Shown here: positions 15,834 through 25,177 of the stretch, piece after piece | Layout: every line of letters begins with the position of its first letter | Numbering within the stretch: position 1 is the stretch's first letter | Assembly: GCF_001598375.1 (NCBI RefSeq) | Contig: NZ_BCYV01000019.1 | Coordinates: forward strand, 1 to 64,000 | Length of the DNA stretch: 64,000 bases | Reading direction: 5' to 3' | Origin: Novosphingobium capsulatum NBRC 12533 | Lineage (GTDB): Bacteria; Pseudomonadota; Alphaproteobacteria; Sphingomonadales; Sphingomonadaceae | The notes under the pieces: model-generated | What the model saw: only the letters and a program-made list of their open reading frames with translations | What the model was told of the DNA's origin: nothing | The model's database searches: none | Translations under genes and position numbers: made by a program

Positions 15834-17319
15834 CCGCCTGATCCTGGCCGCTGCCCTGGCGCTCGCCCCGCTCGCCGCCCCGCTGCCCGCGCAGGCTCAG
15901 GACGCCGGCCCACGCGCTTTCATTACCAAGGGCCAGGGCACGTTCGGCACCACGCGCATGGCCTATGTGGCGGCGGAAGAGGAATTCATCCTGCGCAGCC
16001 CCGATGGCAAGGCGGCCGCCAGCGTCTTTGCCACCAGCTATCTGAAAGCCGGCGGGAAGACCGCAAAACCCGATGCCAGCCGGCCAGTGCTGTTCGTGTT
16101 CAACGGCGGGCCCGGCTCGGCCTCTCTGTGGTTGCACATGGGCATGCTTGGCCCGCAGCGCATCGATTTCGACGATCCCGATCATCCCCAGACCACTGCT
16201 CCGTTCCACACCGTGGCCAATGCCGACAGCCCGCTCGACGTGGCAGACCTGGTGCTGATCGATCCGCCCGGCACCGGCTACAGCCGCATCCTGGCCGATG
16301 GCACTCCGGCGATGTTCTATGGCGTGGAACAGGACGCGGTGGCCACGGTGCAGGTGATGGAACAGTGGCTGGCCCGCCACGGCCGGATGAACGCGCCCAA
16401 GTACATCCTGTCGGAAAGCTATGGCACGGTGCGTGCGGCGGTGGTGGCACGGCTCTTGGCCGGCGGCCCCACCCAGACCGGACAGATGGACGGCATCAGC
16501 TTGAACGGCGTGATCCTGCTGGGCCAGGCGATGGACATGGCCCATGGCGCGGCGGGCGACGATCGCGGCTATCTCGGCATCCTGCCCAGCCTGGCGGCCA
16601 CGGCATGCCATTTCCACAAGGTGGCGCCAGACTGCACCCCGCAGGGCCAGGTCGATGCGGCGCAGGCCTTTGTCGATGACACCTATCTCGGCGCGCTGCA
16701 TGCCGGGTCGCGCCTCGATCCCGCGCGCCGCGCCGCCGTGGCACACGCCATGGCGCGCCTTGTCGGCCTGCCCGCCGAAACGATCCTGGCCAACGACCTG
16801 CGCCTGTCGGGCGCGGCGTTTGCCCGCCTGCTGCTGGCGTCCGAGGGACGGCGCACCGGGCTCTATGATGCGCGTTTCACCCTGCCGCTGGCCGCCGCGG
16901 GGCCAGACCCGGTGGCCGATGACCCGGCCATGGCGCAATATGTGCCGGGCTTTGTCGCCGCGTGGGACGCCTATGCCCACGACACGCTCAAGATCACCCT
17001 GCCACAGCCCTACAAGGCGATTGCCTTTCGCGATGTGAACGGGGCGTGGGATTATGGGCCATCGCCCAGCAACTATGCCACCGATCTTGCCACGGCGATG
17101 AACCGCAACCCGGCGCTGCGCGTCCTGGTCGGCACCGGGCTCTATGATCTTGTCACGCCACTGGGCACGGCAAGCGATACCATGGCCCATTCCGGTGCGC
17201 CGGCAGACCGCGTCGCTTTCCGCACCTATCCCGCCGGGCACATGGCCTATCTGGGCCGCGAGGCGCGCCAGGCCCTGGCTGCAGACTTGCGCGCCTTCAT
17301 CACGGGCAGCCTGCGATGA
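15823..17319 (+). CDS. Exported S10-family serine carboxypeptidase
   Basis: A 498-residue protein with a signal peptide ending near AQAQD. The intact S10 signature NGGPG is at residues 94-98. The triad is Ser199 in SESYG, Asp442 in GLYDLV and His473 in AGHMAY. Asp-to-His spacing of 31 residues is the same in all three S10 paralogues of the window. It overlaps the amidohydrolase by 11 bases and the following permease by an ATGA. Its nucleophile motif begins with Ser rather than the usual Gly. It is expected to release C-terminal residues from peptides in the periplasm. Confidence 0.87.
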   Translation: MPIDRLILAAALALAPLAAPLPAQAQDAGPRAFITKGQGTFGTTRMAYVAAEEEFILRSPDGKAAASVFATSYLKAGGKTAKPDASRPVLFVFNGGPGSASLWLHMGMLGPQRIDFDDPDHPQTTAPFHTVANADSPLDVADLVLIDPPGTGYSRILADGTPAMFYGVEQDAVATVQVMEQWLARHGRMNAPKYILSESYGTVRAAVVARLLAGGPTQTGQMDGISLNGVILLGQAMDMAHGAAGDDRGYLGILPSLAATACHFHKVAPDCTPQGQVDAAQAFVDDTYLGALHAGSRLDPARRAAVAHAMARLVGLPAETILANDLRLSGAAFARLLLASEGRRTGLYDARFTLPLAAAGPDPVADDPAMAQYVPGFVAAWDAYAHDTLKITLPQPYKAIAFRDVNGAWDYGPSPSNYATDLATAMNRNPALRVLVGTGLYDLVTPLGTASDTMAHSGAPADRVAFRTYPAGHMAYLGREARQALAADLRAFITGSLR

Positions 17320-18620
17320 GCGCGCCGGCAGCCCCGATCCAGCTCGGCAAATCGGTGGGCCTGGTCGGTGTCGTCACATTCGGCGCGGGCACTGCGATCG
17401 GGGTCTCGATCTTCACGATCCTGGGACCGACCGCGCAAGTCGCCGGGGCAGGCCTGTTGCCGGCGATCGGCCTTGCGGCGTTGCCGATGCTGATCTTTGC
17501 CCTGGCCTATGCCTATCTCGGTTCGGCCCTGCCGGTATCGGGCGCATCGTATGAATGGCCGCGCCGCTTCATCCATCCGGCGGTGGGCTTTCTCATCGCC
17601 TGGATGCGCATCGTGGCCAACGTGGGCGCCATGGCGATCCTGAGCCAGGTACTGGTCGGCTATCTCGGCATGGTCGTGCCGCTGCCGCCCCTGCCCGCCA
17701 TGGCGGCACTGATCACGCTGGTCTTTGCGCTCAACTATCGCGGCGTTGCCCTTGCCGCCAAGGCGCAGACGGCGCTCATGGCCCTGCTGCTGGTGGTGCT
17801 GGCACTGCTGGTCGCGCTTGGCCTGCCGCATGTGCGCGTGGCCACGATGGGCGCGCCGCTCTCGGTGCCGCTACCCCAGGTGCTTGCTGCCGTGCCGCTG
17901 ATGATCAGCCTGTTCCTGGGCATCGAAAGCGCGGTGGAAATCGGCGAAGAAGTGCGCAACCCCGCCCGCACCATGCCCTTGGGCATCGCGCTGGCGATCG
18001 CGCTGACGGCGCTGGTCTATGGCGCCGTGGCGGCCACGGCGCTAGGCCTCGTCGGCCCGGCCGGATTGGCCGCCAGCAAGGCGCCGCTGCTCGACGCCGC
18101 GCGCGTGGTAATGGGCAGCCCGGCCGCCACGATACTGATCGTGGGCGCCGCCACGCTCTCCATCGTCAAGTCGATGAACGCGCTGGCGCTGACCTTTTCG
18201 CGCAGCCTCTTTGCTATGGGGCGCAGCGGCGCGCTGCCCACCGCACTTGGCCGCGTCCACCCGCGCTTTGCCACGCCGCACGTGGCCGTGCTGCTGGCCT
18301 GGGCCTGCGCCATGGCCGGCATGCTCCTGCCGCAAAGCCTGGTGTTCCTACTGCTCGCGGTCAATCTGCCGACCATGTTAAAATACGCCGCCTGTTCGTG
18401 GTCGGCCACGGTGGTTGCCCGCCATCACCCCGAAATCCATGCCCGCGCGGCGCTGGGCATGGCGCCGGCCACGGTCACGCTGATCGGCCTAGCCGGCGTG
18501 GTGGCGGCGCTGGCCATTGCGGCGTTTGGCGTGGAAGCCGATCCGCGCCCCTATCTGCTGGTGGGCGGTTGGCTGGTCCTGGGGCTGGCCTGGTGGTTCG
18601 CGTTCGCGCGCAAGAGCTGA
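17316..18620 (+). CDS. APC-family amino-acid permease of the peptide cluster
   Basis: A 434-residue inner-membrane transporter with about twelve hydrophobic helices. The TM1 motif FGAGTAIGVSIF and the later GIESAVEIGEEVRNPARTMP loop are characteristic of APC permeases. It starts inside the stop of the S10 gene (ATGA), so its synthesis is tied to the peptidases. The natural reading is that it imports amino acids liberated in the periplasm. Its last 70 bases overlap, tail to tail, with the C-terminal coding part of the S10 gene on the minus strand. Substrate unknown. Confidence 0.87.
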   Translation: MSAPAAPIQLGKSVGLVGVVTFGAGTAIGVSIFTILGPTAQVAGAGLLPAIGLAALPMLIFALAYAYLGSALPVSGASYEWPRRFIHPAVGFLIAWMRIVANVGAMAILSQVLVGYLGMVVPLPPLPAMAALITLVFALNYRGVALAAKAQTALMALLLVVLALLVALGLPHVRVATMGAPLSVPLPQVLAAVPLMISLFLGIESAVEIGEEVRNPARTMPLGIALAIALTALVYGAVAATALGLVGPAGLAASKAPLLDAARVVMGSPAATILIVGAATLSIVKSMNALALTFSRSLFAMGRSGALPTALGRVHPRFATPHVAVLLAWACAMAGMLLPQSLVFLLLAVNLPTMLKYAACSWSATVVARHHPEIHARAALGMAPATVTLIGLAGVVAALAIAAFGVEADPRPYLLVGGWLVLGLAWWFAFARKS

Positions 18621-20035
18621 TCGATCATCGCGCGCATGGCCCGGCGGCCGGGGGCATCGGCAAAGACCGAATGCCCTGCCGGCAAGGCCACCAGCCGCGC
18701 CCGTGATCGCGGCAGCCAGGCATGGCGCAGCGCGTCGCGCGTCGCCATCAGCGGCACGGCCATATCGTAATAGCCCCCCACCAGCGTCACCTCGAGGGCA
18801 GGATGGTCGGTCATGGCCTGGGCCAGGTTGCCCAGCAGATCGGGGCGGCGATCGGCCTCATCGCCGTCCGCCCCCTCCATGCGCGGCCAGCGCCACTGGA
18901 AATTGACGTCCAGCGTGAGCGAGACATAGTCGCGCGTGGTGTGCACACCCAGTTCGCGGCGCAGGTAATCGCCCAGCGCGGCAGACACGATCACATTGCT
19001 CGCGCCCAGCCCCAGCGCGGGATCGCTGGCCGCCGATGGCCGCCCAGCCACCTGCGCCGGGCGCGGCGCGGCGATGCGGCTGTCGAGCCGGCCCACCACC
19101 TGGCCCTTGCCGGCCAGCAGCGCGGCGCGAAACATCTCCACGTCCACCCGCAGGCGTGCAGCGCGGATCGTGGCCGGTGGCAGGCCGATCAGCCGCGCCA
19201 TCTGCATCGCCACGCGCGCCTCCTCTGCCGGGGCCAGGGCGCTGCCCGCCAGCAGGGCGCGGGCATAGGGGCCGGCGGCAAAGGCAGCCGCGCGCGCTTC
19301 CACGCGCGCCGGGGGAAGGCCGGCAAGCGCACCCTTGCCATGGGCCGCTGCGGCCACGGCCATGGCCGGCAGTGCCTCGACCAGTTCGCTGTCCCCCTGC
19401 GGCCCGATCGCCAGGGCGGGAGACAGCAGGACCAGCCCAGCCAGGTTCACGCCCTTGAGCAAGGGCAGCATCGCCGCCGCACGGGTGCCGCCATAGCTTT
19501 CCCCCACCACGATGACCGGCGCACCCGCGCGGCCATGCGCGGTAAGCCAGCCGGTGATCGCCTGGGCCATGGCGCGCGCATCACCGGCCACGCTCCAGAA
19601 CGGGGCACCGCCGCCAGGCGTGAGCGGGCGGCTGAACCCGGTGCCTACCGGATCGACGAATACCAGGTCGGCCCGATCGAGCGGGGTCTCGGCGTTGTCG
19701 ACCAGGCCAGCGCCCTCGCGCCGGCGCGGCCCCATGGCGTCGATATGCAACGGAGAGGAGGAAGCACCTGGCCCGCCGTTGAACGCAAAGATCACCGGCC
19801 GCATGGCATCGGCCGTGCCGCTGCGCAGATAGGCGATCGTGGAAATCGTGGCCGCCGGTTGCCCATCCGGCCCACGCAACACCTGCTGCTCGAACACGGC
19901 GTCATAGTCCAGCCGCCCGGCGGGCGTGGCCAGGGCGTGATGGCTCGTCACCGGGGCAATCGGGCCGTCTGGCGCGGGCTGCGCGCCGGCCAGCAGCAGT
20001 GGCGCCAGCGCCAGGGCCGCCCGGTTCACCGGCAT
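18551..20035 (-). CDS. Exported S10-family serine carboxypeptidase
   Basis: A 494-residue protein with a short hydrophobic N-terminus, probably a signal peptide. The NGGPG signature is at 86-90. The triad is Ser180 in GESYG, Asp424 in GYYDMA and His455 in AGHSVF. The start at 20035 overlaps the end of the upstream M61-like gene by 10 bases, so the two form an operon. The C-terminal tail (RTSQPPTSR) extends past the usual end and overlaps the end of the permease gene on the other strand by 70 bases. It is a third, diverged S10 copy, so substrates may differ between copies. Confidence 0.86.
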   Translation of the reverse strand: MPVNRAALALAPLLLAGAQPAPDGPIAPVTSHHALATPAGRLDYDAVFEQQVLRGPDGQPAATISTIAYLRSGTADAMRPVIFAFNGGPGASSSPLHIDAMGPRRREGAGLVDNAETPLDRADLVFVDPVGTGFSRPLTPGGGAPFWSVAGDARAMAQAITGWLTAHGRAGAPVIVVGESYGGTRAAAMLPLLKGVNLAGLVLLSPALAIGPQGDSELVEALPAMAVAAAAHGKGALAGLPPARVEARAAAFAAGPYARALLAGSALAPAEEARVAMQMARLIGLPPATIRAARLRVDVEMFRAALLAGKGQVVGRLDSRIAAPRPAQVAGRPSAASDPALGLGASNVIVSAALGDYLRRELGVHTTRDYVSLTLDVNFQWRWPRMEGADGDEADRRPDLLGNLAQAMTDHPALEVTLVGGYYDMAVPLMATRDALRHAWLPRSRARLVALPAGHSVFADAPGRRAMRAMIDQLLRANANHQASPRTSQPPTSR

Positions 20036-21564
20036 ACCCCGGCGGGCGGCGCAGCCCGTTGCCCCGCTGGCGCAGCCCGTTGCCATTGCCAGCCATCGAC
20101 ATGCCCATGGGGCGTGTCCCACTGTGCCGCCACGCGGGCAAAGCACGGGCCAAAGGCATCGGGGAGCGGATCGAGCGTGTCCGTGCCATCCAGGATCAGG
20201 CGCTTGAAGCGATCGCGCTCGCCCTCGTCGCCCAGCTCGCGCACGATCGCCGCCAGCCAGGCCTCGGTATCGAACCGCACGCCCTGCTCGCGCGACAGGA
20301 ACAGCGGGAACAGCACGCTTTCGAGCGTGCGCTGGCCCTGGCTATGGGCGCGGATGCGCGCGTCCAGATCGTGGAAATACATCGCCGCGCGGTAATAGAC
20401 GATGTGGCGCACCTCTTCATCGCCAAAGCCGATCTTGACCACATCGGCCGCCGCCATGTTGCGCGCCTTGCTGGTGAAGTAGCGCCGCGCCAGCTGGTTG
20501 ACCGCCGCGAGATAGGCATCGGCGCTTTCAAAGCCGCCGCGCCATTGCAGATCGTCTTCGTAATAGGTGGTCAGCCCTTCGGAGAACCAGCTGGAAATGC
20601 CGCTGGGTGCGTCGATCTGACCGGTCCACTGGTGGATCATCTCGTGAAAGAACAGGGAACTGGGCATTTCGCTCTGTTCACCCGGCGCCAGCGGCCCGCG
20701 CGAGAGCATGAACGACTGATCCAGCGCGGTGCCACCGCCATAGGGCGCCGCGTCGCGGAACTGCACGAAGATGCGATAGGCACGCTGGCCTTTCAGGTGG
20801 GGGAAATACCCTTGCAGATAGCGGTGCGCCGCCCCGGCCCGCGCCAGCGCAGTGGGCACATCGAACACCGGCTGGCCCAGCCAGGTCCCGGCAAAGCCGT
20901 CGCGCGTGCCGGTCGCCGGCCAGTGGCCCAGCGGCCCGGCCATGAACCAGCTATCGGCCAGCGCCTGCGCGCCACCGGGCACCACCACATCGCCCGCGCC
21001 ATAGGAGATCGCCGCGCTCGCGCCCTTGGCCATGGCCGAAAGATCCCAGTGCAATCGCGCGGGTAGCGCATCGCGGTTTTCCGGCAGCAGCAGGAACCCG
21101 CCGCCCGATGCTGCCAGGCCCCCGCCCACGGCGCGCAGGCCAAAGGCCGGCCCACCGGGCCCACCCGCCGGCATCACGGCGGCGCGATAGCGGATCGCCA
21201 CTTGCCCCTGCACCGCGCGGGTGGCGCGCCAGTGCCGATACCATGGGAACCCGCCTTTGACCGGCGCATCCTCGCTCACGGCCAAGGGCACCGGCCCCCG
21301 CGCGTCGGTAACGGCTAGGCCGCTAAGGCGGTCGGCCACGCCCGGCGCACCGGGATAGACCACCGGCGCTGCCAGCAAGAGCGTGCCGTCTGCCGGCGCG
21401 GGCAAGTCCATCGCCACGGCCACCCCCGCCACCGCGCCATCGGCCATGTCGGGCCGCAGCGTGACGGCAAGCTGGTCTGGCTGGCGCGGCGCTGTGCCCA
21501 TGGTCAGGGCAGCAGCCAGGGGCAGCAGGGCCCGGATGGAAAGCACGGTTTGAAACTGGGGCAT
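20026..21564 (-). CDS. Exported M61-like metallopeptidase
   Basis: A 512-residue protein with a probable N-terminal signal segment. The zinc site is HEMIH at 307-311 with E329 in WFSEGLTTYY. It is similar in length and layout to the plus-strand paralogue (shared FMAGP, GHWP or GTWP, and DAFGPCFAR patterns) but lacks the long C-terminal PDZ-like part. The start at 21564 is chosen because a signal-peptide-like stretch follows; the ribosome site is weak. It is divergent from the TonB receptor, with a 284-base gap that should carry both promoters. Likely role: removal of N-terminal residues from imported peptides. Confidence 0.82.
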   Translation of the reverse strand: MPQFQTVLSIRALLPLAAALTMGTAPRQPDQLAVTLRPDMADGAVAGVAVAMDLPAPADGTLLLAAPVVYPGAPGVADRLSGLAVTDARGPVPLAVSEDAPVKGGFPWYRHWRATRAVQGQVAIRYRAAVMPAGGPGGPAFGLRAVGGGLAASGGGFLLLPENRDALPARLHWDLSAMAKGASAAISYGAGDVVVPGGAQALADSWFMAGPLGHWPATGTRDGFAGTWLGQPVFDVPTALARAGAAHRYLQGYFPHLKGQRAYRIFVQFRDAAPYGGGTALDQSFMLSRGPLAPGEQSEMPSSLFFHEMIHQWTGQIDAPSGISSWFSEGLTTYYEDDLQWRGGFESADAYLAAVNQLARRYFTSKARNMAAADVVKIGFGDEEVRHIVYYRAAMYFHDLDARIRAHSQGQRTLESVLFPLFLSREQGVRFDTEAWLAAIVRELGDEGERDRFKRLILDGTDTLDPLPDAFGPCFARVAAQWDTPHGHVDGWQWQRAAPAGQRAAPPAGVCR

Positions 21565-21848
21565 CGCGGCGCTCGCTATGATGATGCTGCGCAGCCTAGC
21601 GTAGCGGCCCGGGCAGTGCGTGTCTTTCGCGCGCCCATCCTGGTCGTGGGCGACATAGATTATGCGGCAAGTGCCAGCGATGCAGGTGAATCGCGCCAGG
21701 GGCCACGGCACGGCTCACACCCCGCAAGAGCGCTTTCACGCATAAATATAATCGGCAGCCGGTCAGCCCACGCCATATCCAAATAAAAATTCCCGCTCCG
21801 TTGTGGTGTTCTTGCCGATAACGAACCAACCAGAACATGAGGGCATCC

Positions 21849-24116
21849 ATGCAGACCAACACCACCGGCGCGTTCCGCCGTCGATCCGCCCTGGCCCTGA
21901 CCCTGGCGCCGATTCTGTCCGGCGGCCTGGCCCTGGGTGCCCATGCGCAGACCGCCACGCCGGTCGCGCCGCAGGCCAGCACAGAAGAGCCGGGCGATAC
22001 GATCATCGTCACCGCACTCAAGACCAGCCAGCGCCTGATCGATGTGCCTGCCCCGGTCACCGCGCTGTCGGCCAACACGCTCACCGAGCAGAATCTGACC
22101 AACATCCGGGACTACTTCAACCGCATCCCCGGCCTGCAGTATTCCGGCCAGGCCGTGCACAGCCTGTCGCTGCGCGGCATTACCACCGGCGGGGCCACCA
22201 ATCCCACGCTGGCCGTGCTGGTTGACGATGTGCCCTTCGGTTCGGCCACCGCCAACGGCGATACCGACATTCCCGATTTCGACCCGGCGATCCTTTCGCG
22301 CATCGAAGTGCTGCGCGGCCCCCAGGGCACGCTCTATGGTGCGGCCAGCCTGGGCGGCATCATCAAGTACGTGACGCAAGACCCCAGCACCACGCAATTT
22401 ACCGGGCGGGTGGAAGCGGGCGTTTCCACCGTGGCCCATGGCGGCCAAGGCAATTCGCTGCGTGGCTCGCTCAACGTGCCGCTGATCAAGGACCGCGTCG
22501 CGCTGGCGGTCAGCGGCTTCTATCGCCGCGATCCGGCCTGGGTGGACAACACCGACAGCAACACCGGGCAATTCCTGGCCAATGCCAACCACCAGCGCCA
22601 ATGGGGCGGCCGCGCCGCGCTGCTGCTGCGCCCGGTGGATAACCTGACGATCACGCTCAGCGCCATTCGCCAGCGCCTGCGCACCGAGAACAGCGGGTTG
22701 GTCGATTTCAAGTCCGACACCGATTTCAACAGCGTCAACGCCGATCCCTATTCGGTCACCCGCGTGCTGGGCCAGCCCAGCCGCAGCCAGTTCGATGTCT
22801 ATTCGGCGCGCGCCGTGCTCGATCTGGGCAAAGTCCAGGTCACCTCGGTCACCGGCTGGAACGTCAACGAATCCGTGCCCTACCAGGATCTCACCAGCAT
22901 CTTCGGCGGTTTGCTCGGCCGCTATTACCCCGGCCTGTCGTCGGTGTTCCTGACCAATTCGCACCGCGCCACCCGCTTCTCGCAAGAGCTGCGCCTGTCG
23001 GGCAACAGCACGGCACTCGACTGGATGCTCGGCGGGTTCTATTCGGTCGAGCACGCCAATATTTCGCAAACCATGCTGCTGATGAACGCCAGTGGCAGCC
23101 TGATAGACACGCCGTATGTCGGCGCCGGGCCTTCCACCTATCGCGAACTGGCGGCGTTCGGCACGGTGACCGGGCACCTTGCACCCGGCCTCGATCTGCA
23201 AGTGGGCGGCCGCTATGCCCACAACAAGCAGGACAACCTTTCCACCGTCGCCACCACGGGCGTCGCGCAATACATCTTCGGCTTTTCCAGCAGCGAAGAA
23301 CACCGCACCTCGGAAAGCCCGTTCACCTGGCTGGTTTCGCCCAGCTGGCACATCACGCGCGACGTGATGGTCTATGCGCGCGTTGCCAATGGCTATCGCC
23401 CCGGTGGCACCAATACCCTGGCCGATGGCGTACCTGGCACCTATCGCTCTGACCGCGTGGTCAACTATGAAGCGGGCGCCAAGGGTTCGGTGCTGGAGGG
23501 CAAGCTCGATTTCGACCTGTCGGTGTTCCAGATCGACTGGAGCCGCATCCAGTTGCAGAACACCTCGGCCAACGAGCTGACGTTCACCACCAACGGCGCC
23601 AAGGCGCGCAGCCGGGGCGTGGAACTGGCCGGAACGGTGCGGCCTTGGACCGGCGGCGCGATCAGCGGCAACGCCACGTTCACCGATGCCGTGCTGACCC
23701 AGGCGCTGCCGGCGGCCACCGATGGCGGTTCCGCGCTGGTTGGCGCCAAGGGCGATCGCCTGCCCAACTCGGCGCGGTTCACTGCCAATATCGGGCTCGA
23801 TCAGAAAGTGCGCCTGGGTGAAGGCATCAACGGCTCGCTGAGCGTGAACTATGCCTGGACGGGCAAGCGGCCGGGCGATTTCCTCAACAGCCTCGCCGCG
23901 GCCGGCCGCGAACGCCAGATGCTGCCCAGCTATGGCCAGCTCGACGTGCGCGCCGGTGTCGCGCTCGATGCTGGGTGGAGCGTCAACATCTTTGCGCGCA
24001 ACCTGACCGACGAACGCGCCGTGCTCTATGCGATCAACCGCAACGGCACCACCGCGCCCTATGGCCGCTACATCCCGCCCCGCACGGTCGGCGTGCAGTT
24101 TGCCGGTTCCTTCTGA
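21849..24116 (+). CDS. TonB-dependent outer-membrane receptor of the peptide cluster
   Basis: A 755-residue receptor. A signal peptide ends near GAHAQ. The TonB-box-like DTIIVTA stretch follows, then the plug domain (SLRGI, SRIEVLRGPQGTLYG) and a long beta-barrel ending in aromatic-terminated VGVQFAGSF. ATG 21849 is preferred over 21837 because GAGGG precedes it at five bases. The upstream gap holds an isolated TATAAT at 21747-21752 without a good -35 box. The surrounding peptidases make an oligopeptide or peptide-like natural product the likely ligand, but this is inference. A strong hairpin terminator follows. Confidence 0.9.
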   Translation: MQTNTTGAFRRRSALALTLAPILSGGLALGAHAQTATPVAPQASTEEPGDTIIVTALKTSQRLIDVPAPVTALSANTLTEQNLTNIRDYFNRIPGLQYSGQAVHSLSLRGITTGGATNPTLAVLVDDVPFGSATANGDTDIPDFDPAILSRIEVLRGPQGTLYGAASLGGIIKYVTQDPSTTQFTGRVEAGVSTVAHGGQGNSLRGSLNVPLIKDRVALAVSGFYRRDPAWVDNTDSNTGQFLANANHQRQWGGRAALLLRPVDNLTITLSAIRQRLRTENSGLVDFKSDTDFNSVNADPYSVTRVLGQPSRSQFDVYSARAVLDLGKVQVTSVTGWNVNESVPYQDLTSIFGGLLGRYYPGLSSVFLTNSHRATRFSQELRLSGNSTALDWMLGGFYSVEHANISQTMLLMNASGSLIDTPYVGAGPSTYRELAAFGTVTGHLAPGLDLQVGGRYAHNKQDNLSTVATTGVAQYIFGFSSSEEHRTSESPFTWLVSPSWHITRDVMVYARVANGYRPGGTNTLADGVPGTYRSDRVVNYEAGAKGSVLEGKLDFDLSVFQIDWSRIQLQNTSANELTFTTNGAKARSRGVELAGTVRPWTGGAISGNATFTDAVLTQALPAATDGGSALVGAKGDRLPNSARFTANIGLDQKVRLGEGINGSLSVNYAWTGKRPGDFLNSLAAAGRERQMLPSYGQLDVRAGVALDAGWSVNIFARNLTDERAVLYAINRNGTTAPYGRYIPPRTVGVQFAGSF

Positions 24117-24151
24117 ACGGCCAATCCCCCGAAACATTCGGGTCGCAACGG

Positions 24152-24185
24152 TCCGCTGCCTTCATTCCACGGAGGCAGCGGATTT
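24152..24185 (+). terminator. Rho-independent terminator after the TonB receptor
   Basis: A perfect 10-bp stem (TCCGCTGCCT, 24152-24161, pairing with 24173-24182) with an 11-base loop, followed by TTT and a mixed T-rich tail. It lies 36 bases past the receptor stop and 7 bases before the end of the convergent gene. No T tract follows on the minus strand. Confidence 0.65.
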
Positions 24186-24191
24186 GCCGTT

Positions 24192-25166
24192 TCAGGAAGA
24201 CTGACTTTCCCCACCCGCCCGCACGCGCTCCAGCAGCAACTGCGCGGCGGCGATATCCTGCACGGCGTGGCCGAGCGACTTGTAGAGCGTGATATCACGC
24301 GCATCGCGGCGCCCGGGCACCTGGCCGAGCAGCACCTCGCCGATCTCGGCCACGATATGGGCGTCATCCACCACACCGGCGGCGCGGGCGACCAGGAATT
24401 CGGCAGCAGCCTCTCGCGCGTTGGCCTTGCTGTCGGCGATATAGCGCGCGGCCGCGACAAGGGCGGTGTCGGCTTCCACCGGGCCGGGCGCGCTCGATCC
24501 CACCAGGTTGACGTGCGTGCCGGGCCGCACCCATTGCCCCAGCAGGATCGGCTGGGCAGCGCCGCTCACGGTGCAGATCACATCGGCCTGCGCCACTGCC
24601 GCTTGCGCGTCTGGTGCCACGGCCACGGGCAAGCGGTCCTGCCATTGCTGCACCACAGCCGCCGCGCGGGCAGGATCGCGGCCCCAGATCAGGATGCGCT
24701 CAAAACGATGGACCAGCGGCAGCGCGGCCAGGTGGGTATGGGCCTGCCCGCCGGTGCCCATGATCAGCAGCACGCGGGCATCGGCGCGGGCCAGGGCGCG
24801 CGTGGCCACGGCCGTAGCCGCGGCGGTGCGGATGTGAGTCACCGCCTCAGCATCGACCACGGCCACGGGATGGCCTTGTGCCGGCTCGAACAGGGTGATC
24901 ACGCCGCGATGGCTGCGCTGGCCCGGCCGGGCCGGATCGGCGAACACGCTGATCAACTTGGCCCCAAACATGCCATCGTCTGCCAGGCTCGCGGTCATCT
25001 GGGCAAAGGTGCGCCCCTCGCCCATGTGGATCATGGTGCGCGGCAATTGTCGCGTTGCGCCGGCCGAAAGCGCGCGCATCGCCGCCTCCATGGCCGCGAT
25101 GCAGGCAGGATAATCGAGCAGGCGATGCACGCGCTCGCCATCGATGAACACCAGGTCTTGCGCCAT
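24192..25166 (-). CDS. Ornithine cyclodeaminase / mu-crystallin family enzyme
   Basis: A 324-residue cytoplasmic enzyme. The NAD(P)-binding glycine motif GTGGQA is at 137-142. The conserved K70 of the active site and the THIRTAAATAVAT stretch (110-122) are typical of the family. Members include ornithine cyclodeaminase, alanine dehydrogenase, ketimine reductases and cyclic-imine (pyrroline or piperideine) carboxylate reductases; sequence alone does not decide. ATG 25166 has AAAGAGG five bases upstream. ATG 25181 overlaps the preceding stop as ATGA and is an alternative. It is co-transcribed with the Tat-exported PLP enzyme. Confidence 0.82.
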   Translation of the reverse strand: MAQDLVFIDGERVHRLLDYPACIAAMEAAMRALSAGATRQLPRTMIHMGEGRTFAQMTASLADDGMFGAKLISVFADPARPGQRSHRGVITLFEPAQGHPVAVVDAEAVTHIRTAAATAVATRALARADARVLLIMGTGGQAHTHLAALPLVHRFERILIWGRDPARAAAVVQQWQDRLPVAVAPDAQAAVAQADVICTVSGAAQPILLGQWVRPGTHVNLVGSSAPGPVEADTALVAAARYIADSKANAREAAAEFLVARAAGVVDDAHIVAEIGEVLLGQVPGRRDARDITLYKSLGHAVQDIAAAQLLLERVRAGGESQSS

Positions 25167-25177
25167 CTTGGCCTCTT

